From CAZART01 sp964487555 (GTDB lineage: Bacteria > Bacteroidota > Rhodothermia > Rhodothermales > VXPQ01): a stretch of DNA of 7,319 bases. The notes under the pieces are model-generated. The model was not told the DNA's origin, made no database searches, and saw only the letters and a list, made by a program, of their open reading frames with translations. Of the stretch, positions 1 through 4,804 are shown piece by piece (the stretch's first letter is position 1; every line of letters starts with the position of its first letter). The DNA is taken from assembly GCA_964487555.1 (NCBI GenBank), contig CAZART010000188.1, positions 1 to 7,319 on the forward strand, written 5' to 3'. Position numbers and translations under genes: made by a program.

Positions 1-17
1 CTCTTACGACGAGAAGC

Positions 18-782
18 CTAGCCGTTGAAGCGATATCCGAGGCCGTAGACCGTTTGGATATACTCGGGCTTGGACGGGTCGCTCTCCACCTTTTGCCGGA
101 TGACCTCAATCGTCTGATCGACTTTTTCGGTCGCGATGTCCGGATTGATCGTGTAAGCGATCAGATCTTCATCGATCCGCCATGCGTCCTGCAATAGGCG
201 CTTCTTGGTGACAACGTAGCCGCGGTTCTGGATAAGGCATCGAAGCAGGTCGATCTCCATCTCGGTGAACTCAACGGACGCTCCATGGCGCACCGAACGG
301 TTCCGCTTGAAATCGATTTCCAGGTCGCCGATCTGGTAGCTGGAGGGCGGTTCACCGGTGTCGTGGCGCCGGCCGAGGATAATCCTGGTCCTTGCCACGA
401 GCTCTTCGGCGTCGAACGGCTTGACGATGTAGTCCTGTGCGCCGAGTCCGAATCCTTTTAGAATATCTTCCTGGTCGCCACGGCCCGACATCATCAAGAC
501 AGGTGAGCTCGTTCCGAACTTTTGCGACTGCCGAAGCACGTCGAATCCGCTTAGCTTAGGAAGCATCACGTCGAGGAGGACGAGGTCGAATCCATGGTCG
601 TCCCGCAGCTGCTCCAGGGCGTCTTCGCCGTCGGATGCAGACGTCACGTCGCAGCCTTCCAACTGGAAATAGGTCACGAGCGCCTCCCGTATTTCGGGAT
701 CGTCGTCGACGACCAGAATGCGTGCGACGTCTGACTCGTCAGCGCCAGGTGGAACTAAAGATGTGGATCGATGCTGGGACAT
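18..782 (-). CDS. OmpR/PhoB-type two-component response regulator
   Basis: A cytoplasmic DNA-binding response regulator, expected to be phosphorylated by a sensor histidine kinase and then control transcription. Numbered from the ATG at 782 (254 aa), the receiver domain spans about residues 20-137. It shows the acidic pocket (VVDDDPEIRE, D26-D28), the phospho-acceptor D71 in LLLDVMLPKLSG, the switch serine S99 in MMSGRG and the conserved lysine K121 in VKPF. The C-terminal winged helix (about 149-254) has the FTEMEIDLLRCL and VYGLGYRF signatures. Oddly, the segment between the conserved tryptophan of DAW and the recognition-helix VD is about 19 residues against about 10 in typical OmpR proteins, and the usual VDxHIxxLRxK reads VDQTIEVIRQK. 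A GTG two codons upstream (788) is an alternative start; neither has a clear ribosome site. No histidine kinase lies upstream, so a partner would be beyond the window start, or the regulator is an orphan. The family is certain; its target genes are unknown. Confidence 0.95.
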   Translation of the reverse strand: MSQHRSTSLVPPGADESDVARILVVDDDPEIREALVTYFQLEGCDVTSASDGEDALEQLRDDHGFDLVLLDVMLPKLSGFDVLRQSQKFGTSSPVLMMSGRGDQEDILKGFGLGAQDYIVKPFDAEELVARTRIILGRRHDTGEPPSSYQIGDLEIDFKRNRSVRHGASVEFTEMEIDLLRCLIQNRGYVVTKKRLLQDAWRIDEDLIAYTINPDIATEKVDQTIEVIRQKVESDPSKPEYIQTVYGLGYRFNG

Positions 783-906
783 TAGCACTACCGGCTACCG
801 TACTCCGTGAAGTTAAACTACCTGCCGGCATGCGCAAAGATTCTATGCGGCGACGCGCCCGAGGAAGTAATATGAGGACGTTACAAGTTTGAATGGGGCC
901 CCAAAC

Positions 907-914
907 AAGGTGAG
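907..914 (+). promoter_or_regulatory. Probable ribosome binding site for folK
   Basis: AAGGTGAG contains AGGTGA, complementary to the 3' end of typical 16S rRNA, and ends five bases before the GTG at 919. It is the only convincing Shine-Dalgarno match at a gene start in this window. It decides for the GTG at 919 over the upstream in-frame TTG (889) and the GTG at 910, which would overlap the motif. A weaker GAGGA at 874-878 could serve the TTG. Confidence 0.4.
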
Positions 915-918
915 CAGC

Positions 919-1449
919 GTGTCCAATGCCGCTTTCGAACACATCGCGTTCGTGGCTCTCGGGTCTAATCTGGGAGATCGGCTCAGCCGTCTCCAATCTG
1001 CCGTGGATGCCCTTCGCGGCGACCCGGAGATCATCGTCCTGGCGGTCTCGCCCGTTTACGAGTCACCGGCTCAAGTGATCGAACGCTCCGATGCGCATCC
1101 GTATTTCTTAAATTCCGTAGCCCAGCTTTCTACGTCGCTGCTGCCAAACGCCCTGCTCGAGCGGCTCCAGCGCATTGAGGACGAGGCAGGCCGCCGCCGG
1201 GAACACGGCCTTCGATGGGCACCACGAACGCTGGACCTCGATCTGCTTATATTCGGTAATGAGGTCATTCGTGGCGAACAGCTCACCGTACCTCATCCGA
1301 GGCTGGGAGAGCGGCGCTTCGTGCTAGAGCCGTTGGCCGACCTGGATTCGGAGCGACACGTTCCGCATCCGTATGACAAGACCGTCGCTGAATTGCTCGC
1401 GGAATGCCCCGACACCGACCGGCCCGTGCAGACGCCATTCACACTCTGA
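919..1449 (+). CDS. folK: 2-amino-4-hydroxy-6-hydroxymethyldihydropteridine diphosphokinase (HPPK)
   Basis: Cytoplasmic folate-pathway enzyme that moves pyrophosphate from ATP to 6-hydroxymethyl-7,8-dihydropterin, giving the substrate of dihydropteroate synthase (FolP). From the GTG at 919 the protein is 176 aa, a normal length for the family. The N-terminal strand and turn read FVALGSNLGDR (residues 11-21). The catalytic signature WAPRTLDLDLLIFG starts at W100 and holds R103 and the two Mg-binding aspartates D106 and D108. The downstream VPHPRLGERRFVLEPL block carries the family His and Arg. In-frame TTG (889) and GTG (910) starts would add 10 or 3 residues with no family similarity. It diverges from the response regulator gene; no confident promoter was found between them. 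The deoxynucleoside kinase gene begins 27 bp downstream on the same strand, so co-transcription is likely. Confidence 0.95.
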   Translation: MSNAAFEHIAFVALGSNLGDRLSRLQSAVDALRGDPEIIVLAVSPVYESPAQVIERSDAHPYFLNSVAQLSTSLLPNALLERLQRIEDEAGRRREHGLRWAPRTLDLDLLIFGNEVIRGEQLTVPHPRLGERRFVLEPLADLDSERHVPHPYDKTVAELLAECPDTDRPVQTPFTL

Positions 1450-1476
1450 TTTCAGGCTAATTCCACCAGTGCACTT

Positions 1477-2211
1477 ATGACGACCGGCGATGGCGACTTG
1501 GAGATTATGGGCGGTTCGGACATGCATACCGGGCGATCGACGTATTTCCACCTCATTCGTGAAAATTTCCGCTATATCGTCGTTGAGGGGGTGATCGGCG
1601 CGGGGAAGACGACGTTGGCTCGGATGATCAGCAGCCGCCTTGATGCGCAACTTGTGCTCGAGGAATTCGAGGAGAATCCGTTCCTGGGGACCTTCTATTC
1701 GGATCGCGATCGATGGGCCTTTCACACGCAGCTCAGCTTTCTGGCGAGCCGGTTCAAGCAGCAAAAGCAGCTCATGGCGCGTGACCTGTTCCACCAGGTC
1801 GTCGTTAGCGATTACGCCTTTGAGAAGGACCGCATTTTCGCGTACGTAAACCTCGACGGCGATGAGCTGAAACTCTACGAGACGATGTACTCCATCATGG
1901 AGCTGAATACGCCCGTACCGGATGCCATCATTTATCTGCAGGCTTCCCCGGAACTCTTGCTGAGGAACATCCGAAAGCGGGGGCGCTCCTACGAGGAGGG
2001 TATCGACCGCTCCTATTTGGCGAGTCTCATCGACGCGTACAACTACTATTTCTTTAGATATACGAGAAGTCCGCTTCTGATCGTGAACACAGAACAGGTG
2101 GATTTTGTAGAAGACCCAGGTGCCGTAGATGAAATGCTTCGGCAAATCGCGACCACGCGTTATCAAGGAACGACATATTTCCGGCCTACGACGCCGGGTC
2201 TGTTCGAATAG
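1477..2211 (+). CDS. Deoxynucleoside kinase (dCK/dGK family), likely purine-deoxynucleoside salvage
   Basis: Phosphorylates the 5'-hydroxyl of deoxynucleosides using ATP, the first step of deoxynucleotide salvage in the cytoplasm. The full frame gives 244 aa. The P-loop is GVIGAGKTT (residues 38-46), followed by LVLEEFEENPFL (60-70) holding the acidic residue expected to act as catalytic base. Next come AFHTQLSFLASRF, VVSDYAFEKDRIFA (109-122, in the place of the ERS/DRS motif of insect and human enzymes) and the arginine-rich LID RKRGRSYEEGI (166-176). From memory, an SDY form of that motif is usual in Bacteroidota relatives. Substrate preference (dA, dG or dC) cannot be read from the sequence. 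The first 15 residues look non-homologous: ATG codons at 1507 and 1522 are credible starts, and similarity to the family begins near the latter. None has a good ribosome site. The gene sits between folK and a small membrane protein gene, probably in one transcript. Confidence 0.9.
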   Translation: MTTGDGDLEIMGGSDMHTGRSTYFHLIRENFRYIVVEGVIGAGKTTLARMISSRLDAQLVLEEFEENPFLGTFYSDRDRWAFHTQLSFLASRFKQQKQLMARDLFHQVVVSDYAFEKDRIFAYVNLDGDELKLYETMYSIMELNTPVPDAIIYLQASPELLLRNIRKRGRSYEEGIDRSYLASLIDAYNYYFFRYTRSPLLIVNTEQVDFVEDPGAVDEMLRQIATTRYQGTTYFRPTTPGLFE

Positions 2212-2216
2212 AGAAC

Positions 2217-2429
2217 ATGGTCTTAAAAGCACTATTCCTCCTCATCATCCTGTACTACGTCGTCCGTACGTTACGCTCTTTGCTTCGAGCAGTACGGAAC
2301 GATAGCTCCGGACCTTCGCGCAGCGAGCTGAATCATGATCCGCGCCATCCCTCCGGCCGGCAGGGATCGACCAATGGGCGCGGCCGCGTCAACGAGAACG
2401 TAGAGGATGCTAAGTGGGTGGATCTGTAG
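2217..2429 (+). CDS. Small single-pass membrane protein of unknown function (DUF4834-like)
   Basis: A 70-aa protein starting five bases after the kinase stop codon, so almost certainly co-transcribed with it. Residues 3-16 (LKALFLLIILYYVV) form one hydrophobic helix. A basic stretch follows (RTLRSLLRAVR), predicting by the positive-inside rule that the C-terminal part faces the cytoplasm. The middle (about 29-58) is polar, rich in Ser, Gly, Asn and Arg, and probably disordered. The tail ends in EDAKWVDL, an acidic/aromatic patch. The layout (short membrane anchor, disordered linker, conserved acidic-aromatic end) resembles the small DUF4834-type proteins of Bacteroidota, but that link is from memory of the architecture only. 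No function is proposed. Being real is supported by the tight spacing, the clean hydrophobic start and the lack of any competing frame. Confidence 0.65.
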   Translation: MVLKALFLLIILYYVVRTLRSLLRAVRNDSSGPSRSELNHDPRHPSGRQGSTNGRGRVNENVEDAKWVDL

Positions 2430-2457
2430 GAGAGGAAGAGGAAGACGCTCGGAGGTG

Positions 2458-2475
2458 TACGCGTCCGCGGGCGTA
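2458..2475. terminator. Weak inverted repeat between convergent genes
   Basis: TACGC (2458-2462) and GCGTA (2471-2475) form a 5-bp stem with an 8-base loop in the 60-bp gap between the small membrane protein gene and the convergent TonB-like gene. No T-run follows on the plus strand. Read from the minus strand, a pyrimidine-rich tract follows (the complement of the GA-rich stretch at 2429-2450). It could be a weak bidirectional terminator, but the stem is short and chance is a fair explanation. Confidence 0.15.
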
Positions 2476-2489
2476 GGCATCAGGGTGAT

Positions 2490-3173
2490 TTAGACGCCGA
2501 AGGTAAAGGTCAGCGTGGTATAGCTCGGGACGGGTTTTCCGTTTTCTCGCGCGGGACGAAAGATCCACCTTTTCGCCGCCGAGACGGCGGCCTCCTCGAG
2601 GCCGTAGCCCAGCTCTGTCACCGGCGTCTTCGATCCGCCCTCTCTATCCAGGATGAACCGTTCCTCAATCAATGTTTCCTGGACGCGTCCGCGATCATCG
2701 ACGAGCACTTCGACGACGACCTCGGCACGAATTCGCCTCCGCCGCGCCTCACGCGTGTACTCCGGCTCGACAAATCGAACCGCCTTCGGACCGACGGTGG
2801 TACCTCCCCCGGTGGCAACGGCATCTGTGCCTTCGGTCTCGGCTATGTCTTCGCCCGGATCCTCAAGATCAAGTAGATGGGAATCGGAAAAATCCAATTC
2901 GTACTCCTCGAGCACGACGTCGTCCGGGACAATGACGGGGATCGGCGGCGCGGGAGGAGGAGGTGCCCGGCGCGCCTGGCGGGTTGGTTGGATCTCGTCC
3001 ACGTCGATGACCTCCTGTTCGGTCGTGCGGTACGCCATATCTCGATCGGACTCCGACGAGGGCTTGGGCCACAGATGGACGATCCCGACCAAAAGGATGA
3101 GTGTTGCCGCGACGCAAATCTGAATCCTCAGATGATACTGTTCGCGATTTCGATATGTAGTGCTGCGTGACAT
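2490..3173 (-). CDS. Energy transducer TonB-like protein
   Basis: Inner-membrane-anchored periplasmic protein of the TonB family, which passes proton-motive energy from ExbB/ExbD to outer-membrane transporters. The 227-aa product has a short cytoplasmic N-terminus and one membrane helix at about residues 16-34 (IQICVAATLILLVGIVHLW). A proline-rich stretch follows (PPPPAPPIPV, 71-80), then a strongly acidic segment (about 84-117), a short glycine-rich hinge, and a TonB C-terminal domain (about 130-227). That domain shows VRFVEPEYTREARRRRI, EVVVEVLVDDRGRV, AAVSAAKRWIFRPARENGKP and a final TFTFGV strand. The RWxFxPA and GxPV motifs are family hallmarks. The proline-rich part is much shorter than in E. 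coli TonB, as in many Bacteroidota paralogues. No exbB, exbD or receptor gene is in the window, so it may be one of several TonB copies. The ATG at 3173 precedes the membrane helix sensibly but has no Shine-Dalgarno sequence. Confidence 0.9.
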   Translation of the reverse strand: MSRSTTYRNREQYHLRIQICVAATLILLVGIVHLWPKPSSESDRDMAYRTTEQEVIDVDEIQPTRQARRAPPPPAPPIPVIVPDDVVLEEYELDFSDSHLLDLEDPGEDIAETEGTDAVATGGGTTVGPKAVRFVEPEYTREARRRRIRAEVVVEVLVDDRGRVQETLIEERFILDREGGSKTPVTELGYGLEEAAVSAAKRWIFRPARENGKPVPSYTTLTFTFGV

Positions 3174-3292
3174 GGGATGGGAGGTCAGGGAATCGCTTCA
3201 ACTCTGACTGCCGGATCGAGTTCGTCTCGCGGATTCCGACTTCAGGACTGCAAGCGCTTCCGGCCTGCGCGGGCTCAGATCGCGTGTGAAGA

Positions 3293-3326
3293 TTGTTGAG
3301 AGTCGAGGTGGGAATGGCTATCTTTG
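3293..3326 (+). promoter_or_regulatory. Bacteroidota-type promoter (TTG / TAnnTTTG), probably driving carAB
   Basis: TATCTTTG at 3319-3326 is an exact match to TAnnTTTG, the -7 element known for the primary sigma factor of Bacteroides and Flavobacterium. It is preceded by TTGTTG (3293-3298), leaving a 20-base gap that fits the usual 19-21 between the -33 and -7 elements. Transcription would start near 3331-3335, about 260 bases ahead of carA. That this organism uses such promoters is an inference from its apparent lineage. Confidence 0.45.
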
Positions 3327-3455
3327 GAACCAGGAATAAACCGTCAGGTTACGCAGTCGAACGATTGACAAGAAGCCCTTACACGCTTTGACGCATTCTG
3401 TTTTTCTGGCGCTCATTTCCGGACGAATGAGGGGTGGGGCAGTCGCCCGCGCCTG

Positions 3456-3488
3456 AGCTTCCCCGTTTTTGACAGGGAGGCTTTTTTT
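3456..3488 (+). terminator. Intrinsic (rho-independent) terminator upstream of carA
   Basis: AGCTTCCC (3456-3463) pairs with GGGAGGCT (3475-3482) in an 8-bp stem with one G-U wobble and an 11-base loop, followed at once by a run of seven T (3482-3488). The stem with its T-run makes a classic terminator on the plus strand. The minus strand lacks a T-run after the stem, so it does not serve the TonB-like gene. Because it lies between the predicted promoter and carA, it is either an attenuator of carAB or the end of a separate short transcript. Confidence 0.7.
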
Positions 3489-3536
3489 ATATCCGGACGT
3501 ATCCGTGGTTAGACAAGACTTTCCCGCACGTCGTCT

Positions 3537-3578
3537 ATCCCAAGGGATCATCCCCAAAGTAAAACCCATCCGAGGGAT
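3537..3578. repeat. Cluster of GGGAT/ATCCC half-sites just upstream of carA
   Basis: ATCCC (3537-3541), GGGAT (3544-3548) and ATCCC (3550-3554) sit back to back as two overlapping dyads, and another GGGAT lies at 3574-3578. The two GGGATC copies start exactly 30 bp apart, about three turns of the helix. The cluster ends 17 bases before the carA start codon. It could be a regulator binding site or a fold in the carA leader mRNA; no known operator consensus was recognised, and chance is possible. Confidence 0.25.
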
Positions 3579-3595
3579 CCAACTGAAGTAGATGT

Positions 3596-4750
3596 ATGAA
3601 TACGAACAACGAGCACAAGAGGGAGACCCCATGTAAGCTGGCCCTGGCGGACGGAACCGTCGTTCGTGGAACGAGCATCGGATTTGCCGGCGAAACAGGT
3701 GGTGAGCTCTGTTTCAACACGAGCATGACCGGGTATCAGGAGATCATGACGGATCCGTCGTATCACGGTCAGATCATGATGATGACGTATCCCCATATCG
3801 GCAACTACGGCGCGATGGATGACGACATGGAGGCGCGCCGGCCCATGATTGCAGGCTTTGTGGTGCGTCAGTTCACGCAGCGCTATTCCAACCAGCTCGC
3901 GGACGAGTCGCTCGATCGTTTCATGAAGCGCCACAGGCTGGTCGGTATCTCGGGCGTCGATACGCGCACGCTCGTTCGCCATATTCGCACGAAAGGGGTC
4001 ATGAATGCGATTATCTCCGCGACCGACCTCGACGATGAAAGTCTGATCGAGAAAGCACGTCAGTGGCCGGCGATGGATGGGCTCGAGCTAGCCTCGCGCG
4101 TTACGGTCGGGGAGCCGTACGATTATCACCTCGGTGACGGCGTTCGAATCGCCGTTTTCGATTACGGCGTCAAGCTGAACATCCTTCGAACCTTCAAGGT
4201 GCGCGACTGCACGGTGCGGGTCTTTCCCGCCTCCACCCCGCTCGAGAACGTGCTGGGTTGGAAGCCGGACGGTCTCTTCTTCTCAAACGGACCCGGCGAC
4301 CCGCGTGCGATGCCCGAGTCGGTAGCGCTCGTGAAAGAAGTATTCCAAAGCGACATTCCGATGTTCGGAATCTGCCTGGGACACCAGCTCATGTCGCTCG
4401 CTTCCGGCTTTGACGTCTACAAGATGTTCGTCGGTCACCGCGGCGCCAATCATCCCGTCAAGAATTTGCAGACCGGGCACGTCGAAGTGACGACGCAGAA
4501 TCACGGATTTGCCGTCAGTGAAGAGTCCGTGGCCGGCCATCTCGCGGAGATTACGCATCTCAACCTGAACGATCAGACGGTCGAAGGGCTGCGATTCAAG
4601 AACCGTGTTGCGCTTTCGGTGCAATACCACCCGGAAGCTTCGCCTGGACCGCACGACAGTCATTATCTTTTCGATTCATTTCTTGAAGACATTGAAAAGC
4701 ATCGGGGCGTGCCGGTGCGGAAGAAGGCTGCGGACAATGTCACTGCTTAA
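3596..4750 (+). CDS. carA: Carbamoyl-phosphate synthase small subunit (glutamine amidotransferase)
   Basis: Hydrolyses glutamine and channels the ammonia to CarB, which makes carbamoyl phosphate for pyrimidine and arginine synthesis. The 384-aa length is normal for CarA. The N-terminal small-chain domain (about residues 12-143) has ALADGTVVRG, GELCFNTSMTGYQEIMTDPSY and the GISGVDTRTLVRHIR block. The class I amidotransferase domain (about 184-367) has the NGPGDP oxyanion region (231-236), the nucleophile C260 in FGICLGHQ, and the H345/E347 pair in QYHPEA, so the catalytic triad is complete. The ATG at 3596 is the only good start: an ATG four bases earlier is out of frame. No Shine-Dalgarno sequence precedes it. 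It is followed after 54 bp by carB on the same strand, the usual operon, and preceded by a long leader with a terminator that may regulate both genes. Confidence 0.98.
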   Translation: MNTNNEHKRETPCKLALADGTVVRGTSIGFAGETGGELCFNTSMTGYQEIMTDPSYHGQIMMMTYPHIGNYGAMDDDMEARRPMIAGFVVRQFTQRYSNQLADESLDRFMKRHRLVGISGVDTRTLVRHIRTKGVMNAIISATDLDDESLIEKARQWPAMDGLELASRVTVGEPYDYHLGDGVRIAVFDYGVKLNILRTFKVRDCTVRVFPASTPLENVLGWKPDGLFFSNGPGDPRAMPESVALVKEVFQSDIPMFGICLGHQLMSLASGFDVYKMFVGHRGANHPVKNLQTGHVEVTTQNHGFAVSEESVAGHLAEITHLNLNDQTVEGLRFKNRVALSVQYHPEASPGPHDSHYLFDSFLEDIEKHRGVPVRKKAADNVTA

Positions 4751-4770
4751 GCGAGCGCCCACGGCTCGTT
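4750..4770 (+). repeat. Small hairpin between carA and carB
   Basis: AGCGAGC (4750-4756) and GCTCGTT (4764-4770) can form a 7-bp stem, one pair being G-U, around a 7-base loop directly after the carA stop codon. No T-run follows, so it is unlikely to stop transcription. It might stabilise the carA message or adjust the ratio of the two subunits, but this is conjecture. Confidence 0.2.
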
Positions 4771-4804
4771 CTGCTCAAGCCAAGACCGTTCTACAATAAA
4801 AGGA

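Larger units (their letters stand above)
3174..3595. other. 422-bp non-coding block between the TonB-like gene and carA
   Basis: This gap separates two divergent genes and holds no credible protein gene. The part next to the TonB-like gene (3174-3290) shows nothing recognisable beyond an 8-bp AAGCGCTT palindrome at 3252-3259, and no TAnnTTTG element was found pointing towards that gene. From 3293 on, the plus strand carries a promoter match, several short hairpins, an intrinsic terminator and a half-site cluster, annotated separately. No tRNA or recognised riboswitch was found. Confidence 0.7.
3333..3595 (+). promoter_or_regulatory. Candidate carAB leader with attenuator, or a separate small RNA ending near 3488
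   Basis: The predicted transcript from about 3333 meets an intrinsic terminator at 3456-3488 before reaching carA. Before it lie small hairpins: AACC/GGTT (3339-3350), CTCATT/AATGAG (3412-3417 with 3426-3431) and GGGC/GCCC (3437-3440 with 3445-3448). The G-rich run at 3431-3440 could also pair, with wobbles, to the 5' arm of the terminator at 3457-3464, which would give an alternative fold excluding the terminator. An ATG at 3427 opens a 9-codon frame whose stop (3454-3456) touches the terminator stem. Terminator plus alternative pairing suggests attenuation in response to a pyrimidine or arginine signal, but no known leader family (PyrR site, riboswitch) fits. If no RNA polymerase reads through, the same elements describe a small RNA of about 155 nt. 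Confidence 0.35.

Noticed and set aside
810..830. AATCTTTG-like element upstream of the response regulator on the minus strand
   Set aside because: It misses one key base of TAnnTTTG and no TTG box lies at the right distance, so a promoter could not be supported.
1324..2232. A 302-codon open frame on the minus strand, opposite folK and the deoxynucleoside kinase
   Set aside because: It spans two well-supported plus-strand genes and the gap between them, and shows no recognisable motif.
3365..3393. TTGACA at 3365-3370 as a sigma70 -35 box
   Set aside because: No TATAAT-like hexamer follows at 16-18 bases, and the downstream ACGCTTTG matches TAnnTTTG only in part. The element at 3319-3326 is much better.
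3471..3482. Resemblance of GGGAGGCT to the 3' half of the PyrR-binding RNA consensus
   Set aside because: The 5' half of the consensus (the UCC part) does not match, the bases are already used in the terminator stem, and no separate anti-antiterminator hairpin was found upstream.
3333..3488. Possible 6S RNA, given the length of about 155 nt
   Set aside because: The ends do not pair into the long closing stem with a central bubble that defines 6S RNA.
3318..3632. A 104-codon open frame on the minus strand across the carA leader
   Set aside because: It runs antisense through the terminator and over the carA start, its composition is not protein-like, and no homologous motif was seen.
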